Assembly: GCA_965220825.1 (NCBI GenBank)
Contig: OZ244839.1
Span: forward strand, 1,240,001 to 1,304,000
Reading direction: 5' to 3'
Length of the DNA: 64,000 nucleotides
Source of the DNA: G965220825 sp965220825
Lineage (GTDB): Bacteria; Pseudomonadota; Alphaproteobacteria; UBA828
The position numbers and the translations under genes are program-made. The notes under the pieces are model-generated. The model did no database searches. It was not told the DNA's origin and was given only the letters and a program-made list of their open reading frames with translations. Below are positions 44,603-52,756 of the stretch, piece by piece (the first letter of the stretch is position 1; each line of letters opens with the position of its first letter).

Positions 44603-46174
44603 TTACCAGCTCTTCCAGTCCCCCAGGCTCTCGAGGGCCTGGGCCACCCGGAACAGCGTCCCGTCTTCGAAATGGCGGCCGACCAGCATCAGGCCGACGG
44701 GCAGATCGTCGGACATGCCGCAAGGTACCGAGATCGCCGGGTGGCCCGTCAGATCGAACTGGCAGGTGTTGTGCACCATGTCCAGCGCCCGGCGGGCGTG
44801 CTCCTTGAGCGGCGCGTCGTTATCCGGGATCGGGGTCGGCAGGATCGCCGTGGTGGGCATTGCGAGAACGTCGCAGGATTCCAGAAGCGTGTCGTAAAGC
44901 TGCTGCACCTGGCCGCGAATGTTCTGCGCCTTGGCGTAATATCGGTTGTAGTACTCCGACGCCATATATTCCCCGAACAGCAACACATATTTGACCATCA
45001 CGCCCATGTCGTTGGGCCGGGCAAGCGCACCCTTCGCCGTGTTGTCCAGGAGTTGCGTGTTGTAGAAGCCGGGCCAGTTGGTGCCGATTCCATTGGCCTT
45101 CAGCATGAAGGCCTGGGCGCCTTCGGTGCAGATCGGCACCCAGAGATGGTAGGCGTCTTCATGGCGCGGGTTGGAGACCTCGGCGACCTCCGCACCGGCC
45201 TTTTTCAGCCGGTCGATCGCCGCACGCACCTTCTTCGAGACGATCGGATCGCCCGGCGGAAGCCCGGTATCGCCCCAGGAATCCGAGCCCGCGCCGTGAT
45301 CGAACCCCTCCTTGAGCACGCCGATACGCACCCCCTCGCAGCCGCCCCCGAGCGCCGCGACATAGTCCGTATCGAGCCCTGCCGGGATCAGACCGCGCTG
45401 GCGGGGGTCCAGCCCGTCGTCCCCTGCGATGGCCGTCAGCAGGCGGGCCGTGTTCTCCACGGTGTCGGCCATGGGGCCGAGATGGTCCATGGTCATCTCG
45501 ATCATCATCGCGCCGGTATAGGGCACGAGCCCGTATGTGGGCTTGAGACCCACGATCCCGCTCCAGCAGGCCGGTATGCGAATCGAGCCGCCCTGGTCGC
45601 CGCCGATGGCCATGTCGATATCACCGGCCGCAACCGCGGCGCCGTTGCCGTTGGACGATGCGCCGGTGGAGTGGGTCGGCTTGTGGGGGTTGCGCACGGG
45701 CCCGTAGGCCGAGGTATGGCTCCCGCCGGAGAAGGAACAGTCCTCGCTGTTGGTCTTGCCGAGGATCGTCCCGCCGGCGTCCAACACCCGGGTCACCACC
45801 GTCGCGTCGATATCGGGAATATAGCCCTCGAGACCCTTCGCGCCGTTGATCATGGGCAAACCGGCGACGCAGATCGCATCCTTGATGCCGACCCGCTTGC
45901 CGGCAAGCACGCCGCCGGATGCGCCCTCGATTGTCGCCTTCGCGTACCACGCGTTGTACGGATCCTCCGCAGGGCCCGGCCGGTAGGAGCCGCCGCGCGG
46001 ATATTTCACCGGTGGCTTGGTTTCCTGCATCGCGTCGACCCGGCGGTAGGAGCGCAGGGTCCCGGCCATCAGGTCGCTGTAATCCTGCGCATCGCGGTCG
46101 CCGAGCTCGATGCCGAAGGCTTCAGCCATCTCTTGAATTCTCTTCGCGCTCGGTGGAACGGGTCCGATAGGCAT
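44603..46174 (-). CDS. Amidase (amidase-signature family)
   Basis: Ser-cisSer-Lys hydrolase of the amidase-signature family (523 aa). The catalytic lysine is in GKRVGIKDAICVAG, the Gly/Ser-rich signature is STGASSNGNGAAVAAGDIDM, and the nucleophile serine is in AIGGDQGGSIRIPACWSG. An N-terminal helical extension of about 100 residues precedes the core, as in nitrile-pathway amidases. GGGAGGGA precedes the ATG at 46174. It is convergent with the molybdoenzyme gene (35 bp). The substrate cannot be predicted; GatA is unlikely because GatB/GatC are absent. Confidence 0.88.
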   Translation of the reverse strand: MPIGPVPPSAKRIQEMAEAFGIELGDRDAQDYSDLMAGTLRSYRRVDAMQETKPPVKYPRGGSYRPGPAEDPYNAWYAKATIEGASGGVLAGKRVGIKDAICVAGLPMINGAKGLEGYIPDIDATVVTRVLDAGGTILGKTNSEDCSFSGGSHTSAYGPVRNPHKPTHSTGASSNGNGAAVAAGDIDMAIGGDQGGSIRIPACWSGIVGLKPTYGLVPYTGAMMIEMTMDHLGPMADTVENTARLLTAIAGDDGLDPRQRGLIPAGLDTDYVAALGGGCEGVRIGVLKEGFDHGAGSDSWGDTGLPPGDPIVSKKVRAAIDRLKKAGAEVAEVSNPRHEDAYHLWVPICTEGAQAFMLKANGIGTNWPGFYNTQLLDNTAKGALARPNDMGVMVKYVLLFGEYMASEYYNRYYAKAQNIRGQVQQLYDTLLESCDVLAMPTTAILPTPIPDNDAPLKEHARRALDMVHNTCQFDLTGHPAISVPCGMSDDLPVGLMLVGRHFEDGTLFRVAQALESLGDWKSW

Positions 46175-46328
46175 GCTTCCCTCCCTGATTGTTCGCTTTT
46201 CAGGCAGCCCCATGCGCCGCCCGGACCCGCCATCCTATCCGCCGACGCACGCGCCGGCCATGCCGCACCACGGGGGGAAAGCTTTCCCCCGCCTCTTCCG
46301 GATCGCGATCTCGCGAGTTCCTTTTTTT

Positions 46329-46416
46329 GGTGCGCGGGTCTCCAGGCCCGCAATGTTTTGTTGCCACCGCCGATGACGAGCCTTCGGCCCGTTGCGGGCC
46401 TGGAGACCCGCGCACC
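46329..46416. repeat. 88-bp REPIN-like element
   Basis: Palindrome cores at 46334-46351 (plus) and 46394-46411 (minus), both exact matches to the consensus, form 24-bp inverted ends around a 40-bp spacer with GTTGCCACCGCCGATGACGA. Same length and architecture as the element at 35623-35710. Confidence 0.88.
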
Positions 46417-46436
46417 GACGTGGTGTTTTTGTTTCA

Positions 46437-46460
46437 GGTGCGCGGGTCTCCCGGCCCGCA
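46437..46460 (+). repeat. Third REP-like palindrome of the 46.4 kb array
   Basis: Core at 46442-46459 with one change (TCTCCCGG for TCTCCAGG), oriented like the first copy. It is followed by TGTTTTGCTGCCACGGCCGG, a good match to the spacer of the 88-bp elements, so it is the left half of a second, truncated element. Confidence 0.8.
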
Positions 46461-46548
46461 TGTTTTGCTGCCACGGCCGGTCGCGGGCACGCGCACCGGT
46501 GCGGCGGCGCTTTGCGGTGGCTTCGAATCGGGATAGTGTGGCATCGAC

Positions 46549-47325
46549 ATGAGACGATCTCTTCCAGGCCGGCGATGGAGTGCCGCGCTTCTCGGGCTGA
46601 TCGCGGCAACCCTTTTCGCAGCTCTATCCGAACCGCGGGCGCGGGCCGACTCGTTCGCCGAAACCGTCGCGGCACAGGCAGCAGACGCGGCCTATGAAGA
46701 GGGAGACCACACGGCGGCGGCGGCGTTCTGGCATGAGCTCGCCGAGGACGGAGACGCCATCGCACAGTTCAACCTGGGCCTTCTCTACGAGACGGGCCGG
46801 GGCGTTCCGGCGGACCCGGAAGCCGCCGCGGGCTGGTACGAACGCGCGGCCCTTCAAGGCGTTCCGTCCGCGCAGATCAACCTGGGCGCGCTCTATTTCG
46901 AGGGTCGCGGACTCCCGCAGGATCTCGAACGCGCGTTCTACTGGCTGGAAGTCGCCGCCAACGGCACGGACGATGCGGCCCGGGATGAGGCGGCGCAGGC
47001 CGCAGCCACGGTGGCATCGTTGCTTGACGAGACCGGGCTCGAGGCCGTGCGCGCCGAGGCCCGCGCCTTCGCGCCGCGCACCGAGCCGCGGATGGGCGGC
47101 GGGCCGGCGCAGGAAACGCCCTCCGGCGTCAGCCTCTCCAACGCTCAAATCGCGAAGCTTCAGCGCGGGCTCGCCGCGCTGGGTTACGATGCGGGCCCAG
47201 CTGACGGCGTGCCCGGAGACCGGACGCGCCAGGCACTTCACGACTATCTGAAAGACCGCGCGATCGAGTGGGCGTCAGACGGGCATATCACCCAGCGGCT
47301 GTTCGACCTGGTCGTTCAAGACTGA
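46549..47325 (+). CDS. Exported Sel1-repeat protein with C-terminal peptidoglycan-binding domain
   Basis: A 258-aa secreted protein. A signal peptide (residues 1-34, cleavage near RARA) is followed by two Sel1-like repeats (AQFNLGLLYETGRGVPADPE, AQINLGALYFEGRGLPQDLE) and a third, degenerate one. The C-terminal PG_binding_1-like module has LSNAQIAKLQRGLAALGYDA and GVPGDRTRQALHDYL. It is likely a periplasmic scaffold binding peptidoglycan. No operon partner; convergent with mucR. Confidence 0.88.
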   Translation: MRRSLPGRRWSAALLGLIAATLFAALSEPRARADSFAETVAAQAADAAYEEGDHTAAAAFWHELAEDGDAIAQFNLGLLYETGRGVPADPEAAAGWYERAALQGVPSAQINLGALYFEGRGLPQDLERAFYWLEVAANGTDDAARDEAAQAAATVASLLDETGLEAVRAEARAFAPRTEPRMGGGPAQETPSGVSLSNAQIAKLQRGLAALGYDAGPADGVPGDRTRQALHDYLKDRAIEWASDGHITQRLFDLVVQD

Positions 47326-47374
47326 TACGGCCGCGCGTAACGACGCGGGCGCGTCGCGCACCGCCGCATCGGGC

Positions 47375-47797
47375 TCAATCGGTATCGCCCTGTCTCTTCC
47401 GGCCCAAACCGGACCGACGCGCGAGTTCGCTCCGACGCTTCGCATAGTTGGGTGCGACCATGGGATAGTCGGGCGGCAGATTCCACCGTGCCCGATATCC
47501 CTCCGGGGTCAGGCCGTATTTCACGCCGAGATGCCTCTTCAGCGTCTTGAGCTTCCGGCCGTCCTCCAGACACACGATGTAGTCCGGTTGAATGGAGTCC
47601 CTAACGGCCACGGCCGGTTTGGGCCGCTTCTCGCCATCCGATGCCCCCTTCTCCCGCATGGCTTCACAAAGGCTGGTGTGGACCCGCCGGATCAGGGCGG
47701 GCAGTTCGCTCACCTCCACGCGGTTGTTGCCGACGTAGGTCGATACGATCTTGCTCGTCAGTTCAATTGGAGACGTCTTCTCTTGTTCATTAGCCAT
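47375..47797 (-). CDS. MucR/Ros-family transcriptional regulator
   Basis: Zinc-finger-like regulator (140 aa) of the MucR/Ros family, nucleoid-associated regulators in alphaproteobacteria. Family marks are IVSTYVGNNRVEVSELPALI, IVCLEDGRKLKTLKRHLGVK and the tail LTPEGYRARWNLPPDYPMVA. The second finger histidine is replaced (HLGVKYGLTP), and only one cysteine is present, so zinc binding may be altered. The ATG at 47797 is preceded by an unusually AT-rich promoter region, consistent with autoregulation at T-A steps. Confidence 0.9.
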   Translation of the reverse strand: MANEQEKTSPIELTSKIVSTYVGNNRVEVSELPALIRRVHTSLCEAMREKGASDGEKRPKPAVAVRDSIQPDYIVCLEDGRKLKTLKRHLGVKYGLTPEGYRARWNLPPDYPMVAPNYAKRRSELARRSGLGRKRQGDTD

Positions 47798-48109
47798 GTG
47801 AAACACCACTCCCCATACAGTTTCGGGCACCCAGAAAACATACACTTCTACCATACCTAATTAAACGTCTTATTCAAGACAAAATTATTCTAATGCCTCA
47901 AGGTTCAGTGTACACAAGAATCCCGAGTCTTTGAGTTGACCTTCCACGGCCGCATGTCGTCAGGGCCTCGAGTCCTCGCCGGCAGCCTCTGCCCCGTATC
48001 CGCCACTCCGAACGTCGACCGCGGACGGTCCGTGCGCGGAGAGGCAGGGCCCGTCGCCCGGAGGCGGCGCTAAAGGCCGCACCGCTCGCGGCAAGGGAAG
48101 CATCCGGCT
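47798..48109. other. Region between mucR and the CMD-like gene (312 bp)
   Basis: The left half is the AT-rich mucR promoter. The right half (about 47940-48109) is GC-rich with no supported gene, repeat or RNA. Confidence 0.6.
47850..47880 (-). promoter_or_regulatory. mucR promoter with overlapping inverted repeat
   Basis: Minus-strand TTGAAT (47872-47877) and TATGGT (47850-47855) with 16-bp spacing. The -35 is embedded in the inverted repeat GTCTT-ATTC-AAGAC (47867-47880). The surrounding 100 bp is strikingly AT-rich. An operator, possibly for MucR itself, is inferred. Confidence 0.5.
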
Positions 48110-48631
48110 CTATTCCGGTCGGTCTTCCCCGTCGTCGGTCTCGACCGTTTCGTCAAACCGAAGCAAGTCGCAACAGAAGGCGACGCTATCGGTGAGATCC
48201 TGCAACGCCTCTGGGCTAAGGTCCTCCGCAAGGCGCGTCCGGAGATCGTCGGACATGCTGCGCGTCTCCATCATCTCGCGGGCCGCCTGGAGGATCGCAC
48301 GCTCCAGCGGCGGCAGCCCACTCTCCTCGCCCGCCATTTCCCGCGGGATGGCCAGCAAATCCGCCGTGTGCAGGCCCGCCGTCTTCTTGAACTCGACGAA
48401 CTGGACGCATTCGTCGAGCGGTTTCTTGACATACATCACCTGGAGGAACGCGAGCTCACGGAGCCGCGAGGCCAGCGGGCGTTTGGCCCGCATACGGGCC
48501 ACCATCCACTCGGGGTCTTCGCTCTTTTCCGGTTCCTCGGCGATAATTTCCTTAACATCGTCGATGAGGGTTTGGAGGAAGCGTTGGTACGACGTCATGC
48601 CCTCCGGATCGCGATCGGACAGACCTGTCAT
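48110..48631 (-). CDS. AhpD/carboxymuconolactone decarboxylase-like protein without CxxC (provisional)
   Basis: Not confidently recognised. The 173-aa all-helical protein has the rhythm of the AhpD-like/CMD fold, notably LERAILQAAREMMETRSMSD followed by LSPEALQDLTDSVAFCCDLL, which resembles the peroxidase-associated helical hairpin. The CxxC redox motif expected in AhpD is missing, so a peroxidase role is unlikely. The ATG at 48631 has GGGAG eight bases upstream. It lies 24 bp downstream of the threonine aldolase gene... specifically of its stop-side partner strand order (48656 to 48631), so co-transcription is possible. Confidence 0.6.
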   Translation of the reverse strand: MTGLSDRDPEGMTSYQRFLQTLIDDVKEIIAEEPEKSEDPEWMVARMRAKRPLASRLRELAFLQVMYVKKPLDECVQFVEFKKTAGLHTADLLAIPREMAGEESGLPPLERAILQAAREMMETRSMSDDLRTRLAEDLSPEALQDLTDSVAFCCDLLRFDETVETDDGEDRPE

Positions 48632-48655
48632 GGTCGAACTCCCTATGGCGTGCGC

Positions 48656-49693
48656 TCAGGCGAAGCGGCGCGCGGCCTGGAGCAGCGTGTCGATTTCGCC
48701 GTCGGTCGTGTCGTGGCGCGTGACCAGGCGGATCGTCGTCGCGTCGGGCTCGGTCTCCGGCCAGCGATAGAAACCCGCGCCCGCTTGTGCGAGGCCCGCG
48801 ATCATGGCGGCGGGCATGGCGACGAAGAGCTCGTTCGCCTGCACGGGCGCGGCAAGGGTGACGCCGGGGATCGCCTCGAGGCCCGCGGCCAGCCGGCGCG
48901 CCTGCTCGTTCGCCCGAGCGGCGAGCCGCAACCAGAGTCCATCGGCGACATAGGCCGCCAATTGGGCCGAGACGAAACGCATCTTGGACAGGAGCTGGCC
49001 CGCTCGCTTGTGGCGGAAGCGCAGATCGTCGACCCGTGCGGGATCGAAGAGCAGGATCGCCTCGGCAGCCAGGGCGCCGTTCTTGGTGGCGCCGAAGGAG
49101 AGCGCGTCCACGCCTGCGCGCCAGGTGAGGTCGGCCGGGCTGGCGCCGGACGCGACGACCGCGTTCCCAAAACGGGCGCCGTCCATATGGACCGCAAGGC
49201 CCTCACGGTGCGCGATCGCCGTCAGCGCCGCCACCTCGCCCGGCGCGTAGACCTGCCCCATCTCGGTGGGCTGGGTCAGGCTGAGACAGGCGGGCTGGGA
49301 CCAATGCACCTCGCCCTTCCCGGCGGCGACCAGTGCGGCTTCCAGGGTCTCCGGCGCAATCTTGCCGAAGCGCTCGTCCAAGCCCCGCACCTTGGCCCCA
49401 CCGGTGAGGAATTCGGGCGCCCCGCACTCGTCGTTCTCCACATGGGCCGCCCGCGCCGAGAAGATCACCCCGTAGGGCGGCGTGAGAACCGAGAGCGCGA
49501 GCGCGTTGGCCGCCGTACCCGTGACCACGGGGAAGACCTTCACCGGCGTCTCGAAGAGCGCCGTGAAGGCGGGCTCGAGCGCCGCCGTCACCGCATCGCC
49601 GCCATAGGGGGAGGCGGTCGTTCGGGCGGCTTCCGCCACCGCGTCCACGATCTCGGGTGCGACGGAGGCGATATTGTCGCTGCGGAAATCCAT
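48656..49693 (-). CDS. ltaE: Low-specificity L-threonine aldolase
   Basis: PLP enzyme (345 aa) cleaving L-threonine or allo-threonine to glycine and acetaldehyde. The N-terminus MDFRSDNIASVAPEIVDAV, GTAANALALS, MDGARFGNAVVASG and the PLP lysine in SFGATKNGALAAEA are typical of fold-type I threonine aldolases; the N-terminal Arg/Asp pair is conserved. It is 17 bp downstream of the JAMM-domain gene on the same strand. Confidence 0.92.
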   Translation of the reverse strand: MDFRSDNIASVAPEIVDAVAEAARTTASPYGGDAVTAALEPAFTALFETPVKVFPVVTGTAANALALSVLTPPYGVIFSARAAHVENDECGAPEFLTGGAKVRGLDERFGKIAPETLEAALVAAGKGEVHWSQPACLSLTQPTEMGQVYAPGEVAALTAIAHREGLAVHMDGARFGNAVVASGASPADLTWRAGVDALSFGATKNGALAAEAILLFDPARVDDLRFRHKRAGQLLSKMRFVSAQLAAYVADGLWLRLAARANEQARRLAAGLEAIPGVTLAAPVQANELFVAMPAAMIAGLAQAGAGFYRWPETEPDATTIRLVTRHDTTDGEIDTLLQAARRFA

Positions 49694-49710
49694 ACCGCGC
49701 CCCGCGGTAC

Positions 49711-50166
49711 TTACCCCCCGACCCGGTGCGCGAGCGCGATCTCGACCGGGAGGAAGGCGGAGCGGTCGGCCTTCGCGCGAAAGGCCCGGGTGGGCCCGGC
49801 CTTGCCACCGCCCACGGCGGTGATCACCCAGACCAGATCGGGCTCGAAGACCATGGAGAGGTCGGTGGCGGACGGCTCGGCCACACCGTCGGGATGGGAA
49901 TGATACACGCCGACGACGGCGTCGGGGCCGCCGCGCAGCGTCCGCTCGAGCCGCAGGCGAAGCCTGGGGTCCACCTCGAAGCGGCGGGTGCGGGGCGGCT
50001 CCGCCACGTTCGCACTGCGCTCCACCGTGCTCACCCGGCAGAGCCCGTCCGAACCGGTGCGGCCGACCAGGAGCCCACAGGCTTCCTCGGGATAGGCCTC
50101 TTCCGCAGCGCCCTCCACGGCCTGGAGCTGCGCCGAGGTGAGGCGGATCGACGCGCCGCCGCTCAC
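49711..50166 (-). CDS. JAMM/MPN+ metalloprotease-like protein (Mov34 family)
   Basis: A 151-aa JAB-type zinc metalloprotease domain. The N-terminal glutamate is in AAEEAYPEEACGLLVG, and the JAMM core is YHSHPDGVAEPSATDLSM, matching HxHPx7Sx2D. In bacteria such enzymes can process the C-terminus of ubiquitin-like sulfur carriers, but no ThiS/MoaD-like gene is in the window. GTG 50166 overlaps the stop of the preceding small TM gene. Confidence 0.88.
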   Translation of the reverse strand: MSGGASIRLTSAQLQAVEGAAEEAYPEEACGLLVGRTGSDGLCRVSTVERSANVAEPPRTRRFEVDPRLRLRLERTLRGGPDAVVGVYHSHPDGVAEPSATDLSMVFEPDLVWVITAVGGGKAGPTRAFRAKADRSAFLPVEIALAHRVGG

Positions 50167-50504
50167 CTGGCGTCCTCCAGCCCGAGGTCCGCGACCAGGC
50201 CTCCGTCGCCGAGGTCAAGGATCAGAATCCGCCCGCCCCCATCGGGTACGGCGACCTCCAGCACCAGGCGGCGGTCGTCGATCATCATCCGCCGGACGCT
50301 GGAGCCCGCGGGCAGGCCGAGCCCCCGCACGGTCGGCATGTCCCGCCCGGGCGAAATGGCGACGGGCTCGGCCTCCGCGTTCTCCTCGGTGCCGAGCTCG
50401 GCGAGCTCGTCGTTCTTCTCGATGAGCTTCAGGCCGATGACCGCGACGCCCGCCGCGATCAGCAGGCCGAGAAAGATGACGATAATCTTGAGAGCGGTCA
50501 TCAT
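50163..50504 (-). CDS. Small single-TM protein (possibly DUF6476-like)
   Basis: A 113-aa protein with an N-terminal TM helix (KIIVIFLGLLIAAGVAVIGL), an acidic linker and a beta-rich C-terminal part (VRRMMIDDRRLVLEVAVPD, RILILDLGDG). Function unknown; small proteins of this kind lie beside rluD-rpoH in other alphaproteobacteria. The start ATG 50504 (or 50501) is only about 14 bp from the divergent pseudouridine synthase gene, so the latter's promoter must overlap this coding region. Confidence 0.72.
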   Translation of the reverse strand: MMTALKIIVIFLGLLIAAGVAVIGLKLIEKNDELAELGTEENAEAEPVAISPGRDMPTVRGLGLPAGSSVRRMMIDDRRLVLEVAVPDGGGRILILDLGDGGLVADLGLEDAR

Positions 50505-50518
50505 GGCCAGTGGCGACT

Positions 50519-51538
50519 ATGAAAAATCTTGTCGAAACGCGCCGTCGGTTTCGCGTCTCCGGGCGCCACGCCGGCGCGCGCCTGGACCGGTTTCTGGCTG
50601 ACGCCGCACCTTCGTTCTCCCGCTCGAGGCTCAAGAACCTGATAGAGGCAGGCCGGGTCACCGTCTGCGGCGAGACGATAACGGAGCCCGCATACCGGGT
50701 CAAACCGGACCAGGCCATCGCACTCGTCGTGCCGCCGCCTGCCGATCAGACGCCGCGCGCACAGGCGATCCCGCTTGCGGTGGTCTATGAGGACGATCAT
50801 CTGATCGTCCTCGACAAGCCGGCGGGGCTCGTGGTCCATCCGGCGCCCGGCCACCCCGACCGCACGCTCGTGAACGCGCTCATCGCCCATTGCGGCGACA
50901 GCCTCTCGGGTATCGGCGGGGTGCGGCGGCCGGGAATCGTCCATCGCCTCGACAAGGACACCAGCGGCCTGCTGGCGGCCGCCAAGCATGATGCGGCACA
51001 CAGGGGCCTTGCGGCCCAGTTCGCAACGGGCACCCTCAGCCGCACCTACCGGGCGGTTGTCTGGGGAACGCCGGAGCCGCGCACCGGCAGCTTAAGCGGC
51101 AATATCGGGCGGAGCCCTTCCAACCGCAAGAAGATGGCGGTGCGGACCGCGGGCGGGAAGCCGGCGCTCACCCGCTACCGGGTAAGGCGGCGGGTGGGCA
51201 AGGCCTGGAGCCTCGTGGAATGCCGGCTGGAGACCGGGCGCACCCATCAGATCCGGGTGCATCTCGCGGATTTCGGCCATCCCGTGGTGGGCGATCCGCT
51301 CTATGGCGGCCTCCGGCAGGCGCGGAATCTCGATTCGCACGCACAAGACGCGCTGCGCCGCTGCCCCCGCCAGGCGCTTCATGCCGTGCGGCTCCGCTTT
51401 ACCCATCCCACCACCGGCGAAACGCTCACCTTCGAGAGCCCGCTGCCGGTGGATATCGGCGGGCTTCTCGAGGCGGCATCCGGGGGCGGGCCGCGATCTT
51501 GGCAAAAAGACGAAACGAAAATGGCGAAAGAGCCTTGA
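50519..51538 (+). CDS. rluD: RluD-type pseudouridine synthase
   Basis: RluA-family rRNA pseudouridine synthase (339 aa from ATG 50519; GTG 50510 is also possible). An S4 domain (GARLDRFLADAAPSFSRSRL, RVTVCGETITEPAYRVKPD) precedes the catalytic domain, with the active-site Asp in PGIVHRLDKDTSGLLAAAK; ETGRTHQIRVHLADFGHPVV follows. The S4 domain and the position before rpoH favour RluD (sites in helix 69 of 23S rRNA). Confidence 0.93.
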   Translation: MKNLVETRRRFRVSGRHAGARLDRFLADAAPSFSRSRLKNLIEAGRVTVCGETITEPAYRVKPDQAIALVVPPPADQTPRAQAIPLAVVYEDDHLIVLDKPAGLVVHPAPGHPDRTLVNALIAHCGDSLSGIGGVRRPGIVHRLDKDTSGLLAAAKHDAAHRGLAAQFATGTLSRTYRAVVWGTPEPRTGSLSGNIGRSPSNRKKMAVRTAGGKPALTRYRVRRRVGKAWSLVECRLETGRTHQIRVHLADFGHPVVGDPLYGGLRQARNLDSHAQDALRRCPRQALHAVRLRFTHPTTGETLTFESPLPVDIGGLLEAASGGGPRSWQKDETKMAKEP

Positions 51539-51657
51539 TAATGCGGCAAACCGCTGCCACATGATCTATTAGAGTCCACAGGGAGGCCTATAAGGACCGC
51601 GGCCCCGCGCCCGCGAGAGAAAGGGTGCCACGCGCCGCCCGTACGAAGGAGGGGACA

Positions 51658-52584
51658 ATGGCGTCCTCCACCGCTCCGCTCCCAGCGTCTCCGCAAGGAG
51701 ACGGCATATATCGCTATCTCCGCGAGATTCGGCAGTTCCCCCTCCTCTCGCCCGAGGAGGAATTCATGCTGGCGAAGCGCTGGCGCGAACATGACGACAC
51801 CGAAGCCGCGCATCGCCTCGTCACCAGCCATCTTCGCCTGGTGGCCAAGATCGCCATGAGCTACCGGGGCTACGGCCTCCCCATCGGGGATCTGGTCTCC
51901 GAGGGCAATGTGGGCCTGATGCAGGCGGTCAAGCGGTTCGAGCCGGACCGGGGCTTCCGGCTGGCCACCTACGCCATGTGGTGGATCCGCGCGTCCATCC
52001 AGGAATATATCCTGCACTCCTGGTCCCTGGTGAAAATCGGCACCACGGCGGCCCAGAAGAAGCTCTTCTTCAACCTGCGCCGGCTGAAGGGCCAGATCGA
52101 GGCGATCGACGACGGCGACCTGACGCCCGAACAGGTCGAGCACATCGCCACCACTCTCGGCGTTCCGGAAACCGATGTCGTCTCGATGAACCGGCGCATG
52201 GCGGGGCCCGACCAGTCCCTGAACGCCCCCATCCGGGAGGACGGCAACGGGGAATGGCAGGACTGGCTCGTCGACTCGGACGAAAATCAGGAAAGCATGA
52301 CCCTCGAGGCGAGCGAACTCGGCTACCGGCGGCGCCTGTTCGCCGAGGCGCTCGACGTCCTCAACGAGCGCGAACGCCACATCCTCTCCGAGCGCCGGCT
52401 GACGGATGGCCATGTCACCCTGGAGGAATTGAGCCGGCAGTACGGCATCTCGCGCGAGCGGGTGCGCCAGATCGAGGCCCGCGCCATGGAGAAGCTGCAG
52501 AAGGCCGTGCGCCTCGCACTGCGCAGGGACCGCGAACGGGCGGCCGCAGCCGGGGAAGCCCACCTGGCACCGCCTGCATCGTAA
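51658..52584 (+). CDS. rpoH: RNA polymerase sigma-32 factor RpoH
   Basis: Heat-shock sigma factor (308 aa). Region 2 is MLAKRWREHDDTEAAHRLVT through RLATYAMWWIRASIQEYIL; the sigma32-specific RpoH box QKKLFFNLRRLKGQI follows; region 4 is LEELSRQYGISRERVRQIEA. A very strong AAGGAGG precedes the ATG. About 120 bp upstream, CTTGATA and CCACAT occur with 16-bp spacing, a poor sigma32-like arrangement, so autoregulation is only a possibility. The DnaK-DnaJ-GrpE machine that controls RpoH is encoded at 12.6-16.7 kb. Confidence 0.97.
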   Translation: MASSTAPLPASPQGDGIYRYLREIRQFPLLSPEEEFMLAKRWREHDDTEAAHRLVTSHLRLVAKIAMSYRGYGLPIGDLVSEGNVGLMQAVKRFEPDRGFRLATYAMWWIRASIQEYILHSWSLVKIGTTAAQKKLFFNLRRLKGQIEAIDDGDLTPEQVEHIATTLGVPETDVVSMNRRMAGPDQSLNAPIREDGNGEWQDWLVDSDENQESMTLEASELGYRRRLFAEALDVLNERERHILSERRLTDGHVTLEELSRQYGISRERVRQIEARAMEKLQKAVRLALRRDRERAAAAGEAHLAPPAS

Positions 52585-52756
52585 GCCGCGGCGCGGCGGG
52601 CGCTGTATGACACGGAGTCGCGCCTACTCTCCGCGTGCCCCGGTCGAAATCGTCACAACAGCCCGGTCGCGACGCGCATCGTGTGATCGTCGGATTGCGA
52701 GCATATTCGCTGGAGTGTCTCCGCCCCTTCCTCGGGCCCACACGGTCTGAAGGCGG

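Larger units (their letters stand above)
46175..46548. other. Amidase-Sel1 protein divergent region (374 bp)
   Basis: No gene is supported. Most of it is the three-palindrome REP array at 46329-46460, followed by a partial tail. Promoters for both divergent genes must lie at the edges; none is clear. Confidence 0.65.

Noticed and set aside
51534..51562. Sigma32 promoter before rpoH
   Set aside because: CTTGATA and CCACAT are present but the spacing is outside the usual range, so it was only mentioned under rpoH.
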